The position numbers and the translations under genes are program-made. The notes under the pieces were generated by a model. The model saw nothing but the letters and a program-made list of their open reading frames with translations. It did no database searches and had not been told where the DNA came from. Shown here piece by piece: positions 33,355 to 42,068 of a stretch of DNA of 64,000 nt. How positions within the stretch are numbered: position 1 is the first letter of the stretch; each line of letters starts with the position of its first letter. The DNA lies in NCBI GenBank assembly GCA_018669475.1, contig JABHCC010000023.1:1-64000 (forward strand), given 5' to 3'. Source of the DNA: Bacteroidota bacterium. Lineage in GTDB: Bacteria; Bacteroidota; Bacteroidia; Bacteroidales; UBA12481.

Positions 33355-34551
33355 TTATTTTTCAGAATTTTCAGCAGCCTCAAATATTGATTTCACATTG
33401 TTAGCCCAGGTATGACTTCTGGCAAAGTCTTTTCTTCCCTTCTGTTTTTCTTCACTATCCTCATCAAGAGCTAACTGAATAAGTTTCTGATAGTCCTCTG
33501 CCGTGACACCGAGGTATGTATAATCACTAAAATATTCCATTGCTTTTGTTGAACTAGCAACTGTAGGTTTACCCATAGCCAGATACTCGTCAATTTTTCG
33601 AGGATAATTCCCAATTGTAGCATCATTAACCTGTTGTGGATTTAAACAAACTGTAAAACCTTTTATGTAGCCCGGCAATTCTTCAGGGTTCCTGGATCCA
33701 AGAAAATGAACATTTTGCATCTGGTGCAATCTGGATTCTTTGAAGTTCTCATCCTCAGGACCGACAAAAATAAATGTCCATTTTGTCTCAAGCTCAGCCA
33801 GCTCCTCAAGCAAATTAATACTCAGGCGTCTGGAGCTTAAAAAACCAACATAGCCAATAATTGGTTTATCAAACTCGACAAGATCCTCTGCAACCTTGAT
33901 ATCCTTAATGTCATCATTAAAATCATCTACTTCGCATCCCTGTCCAACCATGTAAGAATGAGAATTGTACTTCAGACCGTACTCAGTATATAAAGTAGAA
34001 TTATTGCATACTACATCTGCCTTGGCTATTAATTTTGGTTCAATTCTAACGCCATGCTTTTTCCAATAGGGATTCTTCGTCAGATAATCCCGCATATAAT
34101 AAATGTACAAATCAGGTTTCAGCAGTTCTTTTTGGAATAGACCCAGAAACATGCTGCTATCATTAAAAATTATAAAATCTTTAAACTTCAGTTCCTCCAA
34201 TGCTGGTTTTATTGCTTCAGCAAAACGGTTGTTATTAATTCGATTCAGCCAATCAAATAATGGGCCATCTGGCAGCCAGTTGTTTGACTCAATCAGTGTT
34301 CTGGGATTCAGCACCCAGAAATTATCCATTTCTTTTTTTAATGCAGCTTGTTCTCCTCGTAAAACAGCCTTTCGTAACCGTACTTTATCAGTATTTTTCT
34401 CAGCGTATTGACTTTTTCGATCCAGGGGTTGGTTGACATAAAGAACCCGATTATTCTTTGCCATTTCCACAGCAATGTTTTTACAATTGCTTCCTATCTC
34501 AATATCCCAGGCCTGAATACCAATAACTATTATATCACGACCAGTAATCAT
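33355..34551 (-). CDS. Glycosyltransferase, GT-B fold
   Basis: A 398-residue glycosyltransferase of the GT1/GT4-like type. No signal peptide. An N-terminal Rossmann domain begins IIVIGIQAWDIEIGSN; the C-terminal donor domain shows PIIGYVGFLSSRRLSINLL and NPQQVNDATIGNYPRKIDEYLAMGKPTVAS (read in parts), the usual nucleotide-sugar contact region. It lies 2 bp after the GT4 gene upstream. Acceptor and donor are unknown. Confidence 0.86.
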   Translation of the reverse strand: MITGRDIIVIGIQAWDIEIGSNCKNIAVEMAKNNRVLYVNQPLDRKSQYAEKNTDKVRLRKAVLRGEQAALKKEMDNFWVLNPRTLIESNNWLPDGPLFDWLNRINNNRFAEAIKPALEELKFKDFIIFNDSSMFLGLFQKELLKPDLYIYYMRDYLTKNPYWKKHGVRIEPKLIAKADVVCNNSTLYTEYGLKYNSHSYMVGQGCEVDDFNDDIKDIKVAEDLVEFDKPIIGYVGFLSSRRLSINLLEELAELETKWTFIFVGPEDENFKESRLHQMQNVHFLGSRNPEELPGYIKGFTVCLNPQQVNDATIGNYPRKIDEYLAMGKPTVASSTKAMEYFSDYTYLGVTAEDYQKLIQLALDEDSEEKQKGRKDFARSHTWANNVKSIFEAAENSEK

Positions 34552-34553
34552 AA

Positions 34554-35705
34554 TTATTTATTTTTGTTATACACCTTATCATAAAGTTCAAGCACATTTT
34601 CGGCCATTGATCTCCACGAAAACTTAGCCGAATTATTTAGGCCTTTCTCAATATAACTGTTTCTAATATCCTCTTTGCTCGTCAATTCAATCATTGCCTT
34701 TGTAATCTCATCAATCTTGTATGGATCAACCAGATATGAGCCATCACCCGACACTTCAGGCATACTAGAAGTATTGGCAGTTATCACAGGGACTCCACAT
34801 TTTTGCGCCTCCAGAATTGGTATTCCAAAACTTTCTCTGAAAGATGGATACAGGAAAAGATCAGCTAAAGAATAAATTGCAGGTAAATCTGTGTTAGTTA
34901 CATAACCAGTAAGATGTATATGCTTAACTAATTCAGGATCTCCAATATTATTCGCAATTTTCTGCAAATCTTCACTGTCATAGTCCAACATAACAAGAGG
35001 AATATCAGAAGATGTTTCTTTGCGATAATTCGAATAAGCAGCCAAAGTTCCTGGTGTATTCTTCTTCTGCACAGTATTTCCAAGAAAAAAGAAGAATCTG
35101 TCAGGCAGTTTATACATTTTCTTTACCCTGTCAAGAGTTTCCTTATCCTTAACAGGCATAAAATACTCCGATACTCCATTATAAACCGCAAATAAGCGAT
35201 CATCCTGAATTTTGAAATATTCGCCAATTCGCTTTTTTTCAAATTCACTAACGGTGATAACTGCATCTGCCCTTTTTAAAATCCGAGGCACAACAAATTT
35301 TCTGTATAGGTTTCCAAACCTTTGATAAGCAGTACCCTGACTGAAAATCAAATTTAGATTTGAATGCTCCATATAAATAATGTCATGCAGGGTAAGAACA
35401 AGTGGTATACTGCCTCTTAGCGGGGCGGTGTTACTTGTACAGTGCAAAATATCACATTTTTCCTGAGCAGCAGCTTTTGGAAGGGCTAATTGCTCCCATT
35501 TAGGATAGAAACCACCATCTAGTTCAACTATCTTGAAATTTTCAGTTTCAGACAAACAAGTCCGATCTTCGTCCGGATTTATAAAAATAACATATTGATT
35601 CACTTTATCAATCTGCTGTAGATTTCGGATAAGTTCAAGGGCAACCATATCCATACCATGCTTTTTAACACGAAAAAGTCTTTGTCCTTCAATTCCAATT
35701 TTCAT
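34554..35705 (-). CDS. GT4 family glycosyltransferase
   Basis: A 383-residue GT4 glycosyltransferase. The N-terminus KIGIEGQRLFRVKKHGMD, DILHCTSNTAPL and TLHDIIYME belong to the acceptor domain. RFFFFLGNTVQKKN, HIHLTGYV and YPSFRESFGIPILEAQ-CGVPVI form the donor domain, with the conserved E-x7-E. It probably adds a hexose or mannose-like residue to the growing surface glycan. It is inside the operon, 21 bp from its upstream gene. Confidence 0.9.
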   Translation of the reverse strand: MKIGIEGQRLFRVKKHGMDMVALELIRNLQQIDKVNQYVIFINPDEDRTCLSETENFKIVELDGGFYPKWEQLALPKAAAQEKCDILHCTSNTAPLRGSIPLVLTLHDIIYMEHSNLNLIFSQGTAYQRFGNLYRKFVVPRILKRADAVITVSEFEKKRIGEYFKIQDDRLFAVYNGVSEYFMPVKDKETLDRVKKMYKLPDRFFFFLGNTVQKKNTPGTLAAYSNYRKETSSDIPLVMLDYDSEDLQKIANNIGDPELVKHIHLTGYVTNTDLPAIYSLADLFLYPSFRESFGIPILEAQKCGVPVITANTSSMPEVSGDGSYLVDPYKIDEITKAMIELTSKEDIRNSYIEKGLNNSAKFSWRSMAENVLELYDKVYNKNK

Positions 35706-35726
35706 CCGTATATATTTATTTCTATT

Positions 35727-36959
35727 TCATTTATCAGTCTTACTTTCATCACTTAGTCCATGGCTCGTATGAATAAACTTTTTATTTGCACCTTTTAGTT
35801 TAAATAATGAAAGCAGCATCAATAGAAATCCTCCAGGAAGACTAACTAATGCTTTTGCTGTTTTTCGATTATATAATGACTTGGGAATAGCAAAACAAAA
35901 TGCCAAAACGGTCAGTGCCCAGATTATAAACCAAGCCGCAAAATTAAATATCAAATGAGTCCACATCCAAAATTGAGCAAAACCATTGATCAAAGCCATT
36001 ACAAAAACTATAATACTGAGTACTCCTAATAATAAAATCCGGGGAGGTTGAATCATTTGATACACCTTGTCAGCAAAATCAATATTGCCTGACTTAATCA
36101 GAGCTTTAAAACCTGAGTACGCAAACCTTCTGAAATAAATAAATTGAGCTGAAAGCCACCTTTTGCGCTGATTGGCAAAGACTTCTGATTTCTGTACTTT
36201 TTCATCCAGCACAATAGCATCTGGAACATATTCTATACGATGTTTATCACGTAACAGGGTTAATTCCAACTCCTTATCAAATCCTCCAACAGCCTTAATA
36301 CTTTTCATAGTTGTTTTAAAGAAAGCATAATCAAATGCCATCCCTGAACCAATTAGGGCAGAAGATAATCCTAAAACCCGATGTCCTTTTCTAAAAATAC
36401 TATTGTTGATCTCTTCACTAACAGCATCGAGAACAGCAAGATTAGTGTTAAGATTTTTTGCTACACGATGTCCCTGAACTGTGTGGTAATTTCGATCAAA
36501 TGCCAAATTAATTTTTGAAATAAAATCAGTAGCCATAATATTATCAGCATCCAGGATAAGAGCTACATCATAACCGTCTCCAATGATTTCCATCGCAGCA
36601 TTAAGAGCTTTAGACTTTGTACTCTTTTCAAAGCTAACCTCAATAAGCCTAAGAGGCAATTTCTTTAATTCAATTATTGTTTCCTCTTTGAAAGAATCTG
36701 CAATTATTACCACCTCAAACATTTCCTTAGGGTAATCCTGCTCCAGGGCTTTTTCAGCAACTTCCATGATTACCTCATCCTCCTTATATCCAGGAATCAG
36801 AACAGCAAACTTTCGAAATGACTCAGGACCAGTAACAATAGTTTTATACCTGAAAAGGCTGGCAAAACTAAAAATGAATATATATACAGCAGCAAAACCA
36901 ATGTATACAAAAAGCACTATTTCAATGAGGTTAAAAAAATACCATATTATCTCCATCAA
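35727..36959 (-). CDS. Membrane-anchored GT2 glycosyltransferase
   Basis: A 410-residue protein: an N-terminal membrane helix (about 8-33), a GT2 domain (FAVLIPGYKEDEVI, LILDADNIMA with DxD, QRKRWLSAQ) and C-terminal membrane helices (about 300-385), as in hyaluronan/cellulose-synthase-like enzymes. The QRKRW motif (QxxRW type) supports a processive beta-glycosyltransferase. It could be the polymer-forming enzyme of the cluster. The start could also be the second Met. Confidence 0.88.
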   Translation of the reverse strand: MMEIIWYFFNLIEIVLFVYIGFAAVYIFIFSFASLFRYKTIVTGPESFRKFAVLIPGYKEDEVIMEVAEKALEQDYPKEMFEVVIIADSFKEETIIELKKLPLRLIEVSFEKSTKSKALNAAMEIIGDGYDVALILDADNIMATDFISKINLAFDRNYHTVQGHRVAKNLNTNLAVLDAVSEEINNSIFRKGHRVLGLSSALIGSGMAFDYAFFKTTMKSIKAVGGFDKELELTLLRDKHRIEYVPDAIVLDEKVQKSEVFANQRKRWLSAQFIYFRRFAYSGFKALIKSGNIDFADKVYQMIQPPRILLLGVLSIIVFVMALINGFAQFWMWTHLIFNFAAWFIIWALTVLAFCFAIPKSLYNRKTAKALVSLPGGFLLMLLSLFKLKGANKKFIHTSHGLSDESKTDK

Positions 36960-36968
36960 TCCTTAGTT

Positions 36969-37871
36969 TTATTTGTGGTTTTTGTTGTAAGCTTTATGGG
37001 ATAAATTCCAAAGAGTTCCTTTCCATGAAGCACGTAAAAGCGGAATCTGCTTTTTAGCCAAATATTTAAGGCTAAATTTAACTGGTACTAGCAGGTACAG
37101 ATAAATCAGACTAATCCATTTAAGCCCTGCTTTGGAGTTCCTTCTGGTAAAAAGTATTCGGTTTCTTGTAATATAATATGCCTTCAATGGACTCTCACGA
37201 CCTGTAGAAATAGATTCTTTGTGCCAAACAATGGAATTTGATTCATAATACATTTTATAGCCAGCTTTCTTGACTCTTTCACACCAATCATGCTCTTCGT
37301 AATACAAAAAAAAGATCTCGTCCATCGAACCAATCTGATCAATAATCTTCATTGGAACCATCATAGCAGCTCCGTGTACGGCAAAAGTATATCCACCAGC
37401 ATCATGTTGCCCCACATCTTTTTCCCTGTACCCAATAAGTTGCTGCCGCATCGTAATGGGATGGTATCGGGTATAACCAGCATACTGTATCGTATCTGGT
37501 GTATGATGAAAACGTATTTTTGGACTTAGCATTCCGATTGATTCATCAGATTGCATTCGACTAATTAGAGGTTCAAGGAAATCAGGTTCTACCTCAGTAT
37601 CATTATTAATAAAAAGACAATACTCTCCTTTTGCCTTATCTACTCCCAGATTATTCCCTCCGGCAAATCCAAGATTCTCCTGACTAATAATCAAAATAAT
37701 TTCTGGAAAATCATCTTTTAGTTTTTCCGGTGTGTCATTTGGAGAACCATTATCAATCACCAGAATTTCAATATTCTGATAGCTAATTTTTCGCAAACTA
37801 GATAACAATTGACGAGTAACTTCTGATTGATTATAATTTACTGTAATGATAGATACCAGAGGAGTTTTCAT
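36969..37871 (-). CDS. GT2 family glycosyltransferase, rhamnosyltransferase-like
   Basis: A 300-residue GT2 enzyme. SIITVNYNQSEVTRQLL at the N-terminus, LVIDNGSPND, ENLGFAGGNNLG and LFINNDTEVEPD with the metal site are typical of WcaA/RfbN-like rhamnosyl or galactofuranosyl transferases. The C-terminus has a weakly hydrophobic helix but no clear membrane domain. It lies 2 bp after the lipoprotein gene. Confidence 0.88.
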   Translation of the reverse strand: MKTPLVSIITVNYNQSEVTRQLLSSLRKISYQNIEILVIDNGSPNDTPEKLKDDFPEIILIISQENLGFAGGNNLGVDKAKGEYCLFINNDTEVEPDFLEPLISRMQSDESIGMLSPKIRFHHTPDTIQYAGYTRYHPITMRQQLIGYREKDVGQHDAGGYTFAVHGAAMMVPMKIIDQIGSMDEIFFLYYEEHDWCERVKKAGYKMYYESNSIVWHKESISTGRESPLKAYYITRNRILFTRRNSKAGLKWISLIYLYLLVPVKFSLKYLAKKQIPLLRASWKGTLWNLSHKAYNKNHK

Positions 37872-37873
37872 AA

Positions 37874-38533
37874 TTAATAAACATATTCTATTAATGTTGT
37901 ATCAAAAGCACTTGCGAAAAACCTGTCTGTGCCACCTGTTTGAACATCTGCTTTAATTTTATTCCATTGTACTATAACATCCTGATGACCAATAGCCAGG
38001 CATATAAAATCTTCATTCACTAACATACCTAAATATGTATTATTATCAGAACTACAGCATTCCTGGCAATTATCAGGAGCATTTAAAAGACGAAAATCAA
38101 AAAGGTCATTGCTATCTGTTGGTGAACCATTCTTAATGCTGAATTGTAACCATGCCTTTGCTTGCATATTATAAACCTCATCAATCCCCATATCTCTTTT
38201 AAGAATATCGCCTTCTATCTCATATTCCCAATTAAAATAACCCTCTTTCAAAAAGAACAATTTAATTGAGGCCCAGGTACGATTCGACAACTCAAATGAA
38301 AATCTTCCGTCAGCTGAAGTATTAATACTGGATGCTAAATCATAATTTGCCGAATAAATACCGTTTTCAATTTTTCTTGTATATAATTCGACTGTAACAT
38401 CCTCAATATTTATTTTCTGTATAGAGTCAACCAAAGTACCAGCTATTTGAATAGTCTCAGCTGTTCTTTCACATCCCATTAATATGATCAGCAATAATAA
38501 CGGGATAAACATATACTTTGTGACAATACCCAT
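37874..38533 (-). CDS. Hypothetical lipoprotein heading the glycan operon
   Basis: A 219-residue lipoprotein: signal peptide with lipobox LMGC (Cys21). The body contains a carboxypeptidase-regulatory-like beta-sandwich pattern (IAGTLVDSIQKINIEDVTVELY, DGRFSFELSN), then a segment with three closely spaced cysteines (NCQECC) that I do not recognise. It is the first gene of the glycosyltransferase operon, 2 bp before the next gene. It may bind or export the glycan, but nothing in the sequence proves this. Confidence 0.65.
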   Translation of the reverse strand: MGIVTKYMFIPLLLLIILMGCERTAETIQIAGTLVDSIQKINIEDVTVELYTRKIENGIYSANYDLASSINTSADGRFSFELSNRTWASIKLFFLKEGYFNWEYEIEGDILKRDMGIDEVYNMQAKAWLQFSIKNGSPTDSNDLFDFRLLNAPDNCQECCSSDNNTYLGMLVNEDFICLAIGHQDVIVQWNKIKADVQTGGTDRFFASAFDTTLIEYVY

Positions 38534-38651
38534 TTCAGATAATAGTTGAACTCAGTCAATTAATCACCCTTAAATTAGTTTTTTTTGGGTTGCGATTGCA
38601 ATTAATTGTCAATGAAAACTAACTATTTGACCAATTAAGTAATTAATAAAG

Positions 38652-38683
38652 AAAAGCCCATTCAATTAACTGAATGGGCTTTT
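38652..38683 (-). terminator. Rho-independent terminator after the HD-domain gene
   Basis: Perfect 13-bp stem (aaaagcccattca / tgaatgggctttt) with a 6-nt loop, T-rich on both strands. It lies 18 bp after the stop of the HD-fold gene on the minus strand. It also separates that gene from the glycan operon. Confidence 0.9.
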
Positions 38684-38701
38684 ATCATAATGAAAATGCT
38701 T

Positions 38702-39247
38702 TTATATCTTCAATCGTGATTTAAAAGGTAAAAAAGTCATGAAATCAGCATGATGAACCAGGTATGCCTCAGTTGTTCTTTTAACAAGATCACCTTCTTT
38801 GGCATGACCTGCTATAATATGGCAAACTTCAGGAGGAACACCACATTCTTCAGCCAATGACACTCCTGAAAAAGGATGTCGTAAGTACTTACCATAAGAT
38901 CCTTGAATAGCTTTTCCATCCTGCATCACATACTCAAGTAATTTTCCAACATCTGCAAGTATGGCTCCAGATAACAATACATCCATATTAACCGGCAAGT
39001 CCTCTCCGAAAAATTCCTGGCACTTCAAGCCGGCATCTTTCGCAATATGTACCACTGCACGTTTGTGGGCCATAAAAGTAACATTCAAATCAGGAACCAG
39101 CAGCGTAAAAGGTATTGTGTTCAAATCGTCAGGAGTAAGTACACTTCTTTCCAATGCAATCTCCCATGTTTTTGCAGTTTTCTCACGTAAATCCTCATCC
39201 TTGATCCAGTTCAACTCAGGCCAAAGATCCAAAATAGCTTGATTCAT
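38702..39247 (-). CDS. HD-domain protein lacking the HD histidine
   Basis: A 181-residue HD-fold protein. Histidines that fit the first and later metal ligands are present: His61 (MAHKR), His124 (RHPFSGV), His148 (AGHAKEGD) and His165-His166-Ala-Asp168. The central HD dyad reads Ala98-Asp99 (GAILADVGK), so the histidine that gives the family its name is missing. The protein may bind fewer metals or be an altered phosphohydrolase. The frame opens at 39274, but the ATG at 39247 starts the conserved part. It follows the dehydrogenase gene by 33 bp and is probably co-transcribed. Confidence 0.78.
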   Translation of the reverse strand: MNQAILDLWPELNWIKDEDLREKTAKTWEIALERSVLTPDDLNTIPFTLLVPDLNVTFMAHKRAVVHIAKDAGLKCQEFFGEDLPVNMDVLLSGAILADVGKLLEYVMQDGKAIQGSYGKYLRHPFSGVSLAEECGVPPEVCHIIAGHAKEGDLVKRTTEAYLVHHADFMTFLPFKSRLKI

Positions 39248-39280
39248 AATAATTCGTTTGTTTTCAATTTTCAATTTTTT

Positions 39281-40477
39281 TTACTCTCCTAATGCTTCAA
39301 TCACTGCATCCGCCATTTCATCAGTTGATGCAGCTCCTGCATCCAGAACTGTAGACTTACCAGTCATTTTCATCATATCATATGTTTTCACCTTACCATC
39401 TTCAATTACTTTTGCAATTGCCTTTTTAATTCTATCGGAAATCTTTGTTTCACCAATATGATCTAACATCATACAGGCAGATGCAATCATTGCAATTGGA
39501 TTAACAATCGATTCAGGATAATCAGCATACTTAGGTGCTGATCCATGAGTTGGTTCAAATACTGCAACATCTTCTCCAATATTGGCGCTACAAGCAAAGC
39601 CCAAACCACCAATCAGTCCGGCAAAACCATCTGAAACAATATCACCAAACATATTACCAGCGACAATTACACCATAATTCTCAGGGTTTTTTGTCAGCCA
39701 CATCATTTGAGCATCGATATTGGTATTCCAAAGCTCAATTTCAGGATATTCATTCTTTTGAATTTCCTGTGCCAACTTAAACATCATCCCTGAAGTTTCT
39801 CTTATGACATTTGGTTTTTCACAAACTGTTACAGATTTGTAGCCATATTTCTCAGCATATGCAAAAGCAGCTTTGAGAATCCGGCTTGTATATTTTTTTG
39901 TGAATATGCGAGTGGATACAGATAGCTCCTCAACCGGAACATCACTGAAGTTCTGCACAAATTTCGGATGGGTCTTTAAAGCATCGTACACCTGAGCCGG
40001 TGGGTTACTCCACTCCACTCCACCATACAATCCCTCAGTATTCTGCCTGAAAATAACCACGTCAACAACAGGCTCCTCAATAGCATCTTTTTGACCTCTT
40101 CTGATAAAATTCAAAGGATTTCCTTTATAAGTACGGCATGGTCTGGTACAAACATCAAGATCAAAATACTGGCGTAAACCAACTATTGGACTTGAATATA
40201 CCAGTCCTTTATCCTTAAGATTTTCATCCAGTTCGGCATTTGCAGCATCCTTTGGTTTTGAGGTTATTGCTCCAAATAATCCAATCTTGTGCTCAGTAAG
40301 CAAGTCAAGTGTTCGTTGAGGTAAGGGATTACCCTCTTTTTTCCAAAACTCCCAACCGATATCTGCCTGAACATAGTCAGCTTTGAAACCAGCAGCGTCA
40401 AGTACTCTGATGCTTGCATCTAATACCACACCACCAATACCATCACCTGGCATAGCTACAACGGTTCTCTTAGTCAT
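39281..40477 (-). CDS. Isocitrate/isopropylmalate family dehydrogenase, probably isocitrate dehydrogenase
   Basis: A 398-residue member of the isocitrate/isopropylmalate dehydrogenase family. PGDGIGG (10-16) begins the fold. RQNTEGLYGG (about 144-153) and NMFGDIVSDG (about 275-284) carry the substrate and metal aspartates. The coenzyme loop EPTHGSAPKYA (308-318) has Lys316 and Tyr317, as in E. coli NADP-isocitrate dehydrogenase, which suggests NADP. The length is above that of LeuB (about 350). Isocitrate is the likely substrate; homoisocitrate or tartrate-type substrates cannot be excluded. It is divergent from pepD. Confidence 0.85.
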   Translation of the reverse strand: MTKRTVVAMPGDGIGGVVLDASIRVLDAAGFKADYVQADIGWEFWKKEGNPLPQRTLDLLTEHKIGLFGAITSKPKDAANAELDENLKDKGLVYSSPIVGLRQYFDLDVCTRPCRTYKGNPLNFIRRGQKDAIEEPVVDVVIFRQNTEGLYGGVEWSNPPAQVYDALKTHPKFVQNFSDVPVEELSVSTRIFTKKYTSRILKAAFAYAEKYGYKSVTVCEKPNVIRETSGMMFKLAQEIQKNEYPEIELWNTNIDAQMMWLTKNPENYGVIVAGNMFGDIVSDGFAGLIGGLGFACSANIGEDVAVFEPTHGSAPKYADYPESIVNPIAMIASACMMLDHIGETKISDRIKKAIAKVIEDGKVKTYDMMKMTGKSTVLDAGAASTDEMADAVIEALGE

Positions 40478-40617
40478 AAATATCTTATTTATAAGTTAGT
40501 AATATACATTTCAATGATCTAAAGATAAAATATAATTTGATATCCAAAAATGACAATTGTGAGGTTTGAAGCTGGATCTTCTTCATTATCTTTATCAAAA
40601 ATTAATACCAAAGAAAG

Positions 40618-42066
40618 ATGCTTTTCAATAATATTGAACCTCAGGCTATATGGAACTATTTTGAAGATATTTTACGCATTCCCCGTCCGAGTGATTCAGA
40701 ACAAAAGATTCGACAATACCTGCTTGATTTTGCTTCTAAACATAATCTTGACTGTAAAGTTGATGATACCGGTAATGTTTTAATTAGCAAGGCTCCCACA
40801 GCAGGACGTGAACAATCATCCGGAGTGATTCTCCAAAGCCATATGGACATGGTTTGTGAGAAAAATAAAGATTGTGAAATCGATTTCATGAATGACCCGA
40901 TCTCTGCTTATATTGATGGCAACTGGGTGAAAGCAAAAGGCACTACCCTCGGAGCAGATGATGGGATTGGTATTGCAGCTCAACTTGCGGTTCTGAGCAG
41001 CTCAGATATCTCACATGGCCCGATAGAATGCTTATTCACTGTAGCTGAAGAGACTGGCTTAAGTGGAGCTTTTGGATTGAAAGATGGTTTTTTAACAAAC
41101 AAAATTCTGCTCAATCTTGATTCGGAAGATGAAGGTGAGATCTTCATTGGATGTTCAGGAGGAATTGATACTACCGCATGGTTTGATTATCAAAATGATC
41201 TCCTGCCGGATGATTACTCTTCTGTTGAGCTCAGAGTATCAGGACTTAAAGGTGGACATTCGGGAGATGAGATTCATAAAGGGCTCGGAAATTCTATCAA
41301 GATTTTAAATCGCTTCTTATGGGATCAGGCGGATGAACTTGAACTCCGTATTTCACATTTTGAAGGAGGAAACCTGCGAAATGCGATACCACGTGAGGCC
41401 GCATGCATTGTAACTCTACCCGCAGAGAATGAAAAAACCCTTATAGAACGATTTGAAGCATTTGAAAAAATTACAAGAAACGAGTTACCACATACTGAAC
41501 CAGATTTAGCATTAAGCCACACAAAAACAAGCCTGCCTGCAGAAGTGATTGATATCGACACACAATCAAATATGCTTAATGCTTTGTATGCATGCCCCCA
41601 CGGAGTTTTGGCATGGAGTCAGTCAATGGATAATATGGTAGAAACTTCCACAAATCTAGCGGCGCTTAAATTTGTTGATGGACGTATAAAAGTCACCACA
41701 TCTCAGAGAAGTTCATTAGAATCAGCAAAGAATAATATGGCTTCTATGGTCGAATCTGCCTTTTTGCTTGCTGGGGCAGAAACAAAAAGATCAGGCAGAT
41801 ATCCCGGCTGGAATCCAAATCCGAACTCTGCTCTTGTTAGATTATCTGAAAAGGTTTATGAGGATATATTTGGAAACAAGCCGATAGTAAGGGCAATTCA
41901 TGCTGGTCTGGAATGCGGATTATTTCTTGAGAAATACCCTGATCTGGATATGATATCCTTTGGACCAACCATCCGGGGTGCACATTCACCCGATGAAAGA
42001 TTAGATATTGATTCGACTCAAAAATTTTGGAAATACCTGATTGAACTATTGGAGCAAATACAATAA
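40618..42066 (+). CDS. pepD: Aminoacyl-histidine dipeptidase (M20 family)
   Basis: A 482-residue cytosolic dipeptidase of the PepD type. It cleaves Xaa-His and other dipeptides with two zinc ions. His75 and Asp77 (QSHMDMVCEKN), Asp114 (LGADDGIG) and Glu144-Glu145 (AEETGLSGA) form the metal site and catalytic base, and RGAHSPDERL near the C-terminus adds the last ligand. The length is typical of PepD. It is the first gene of a block that goes on 2 bp later with the glycogen branching enzyme. Confidence 0.93.
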   Translation: MLFNNIEPQAIWNYFEDILRIPRPSDSEQKIRQYLLDFASKHNLDCKVDDTGNVLISKAPTAGREQSSGVILQSHMDMVCEKNKDCEIDFMNDPISAYIDGNWVKAKGTTLGADDGIGIAAQLAVLSSSDISHGPIECLFTVAEETGLSGAFGLKDGFLTNKILLNLDSEDEGEIFIGCSGGIDTTAWFDYQNDLLPDDYSSVELRVSGLKGGHSGDEIHKGLGNSIKILNRFLWDQADELELRISHFEGGNLRNAIPREAACIVTLPAENEKTLIERFEAFEKITRNELPHTEPDLALSHTKTSLPAEVIDIDTQSNMLNALYACPHGVLAWSQSMDNMVETSTNLAALKFVDGRIKVTTSQRSSLESAKNNMASMVESAFLLAGAETKRSGRYPGWNPNPNSALVRLSEKVYEDIFGNKPIVRAIHAGLECGLFLEKYPDLDMISFGPTIRGAHSPDERLDIDSTQKFWKYLIELLEQIQ

Positions 42067-42068
42067 AC

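Noticed and set aside
38534-38651. Possible small RNA in the gap upstream of the glycan operon
   Set aside because: I see only AT-rich DNA with weak direct repeats of attaa type. No promoter, conserved fold or reading frame supports an RNA.
40478-40617. Possible regulatory site between the divergent dehydrogenase and pepD genes
   Set aside because: TATAATTTG near 40532 is only a shifted match to the -7 consensus, and no palindrome stands out.
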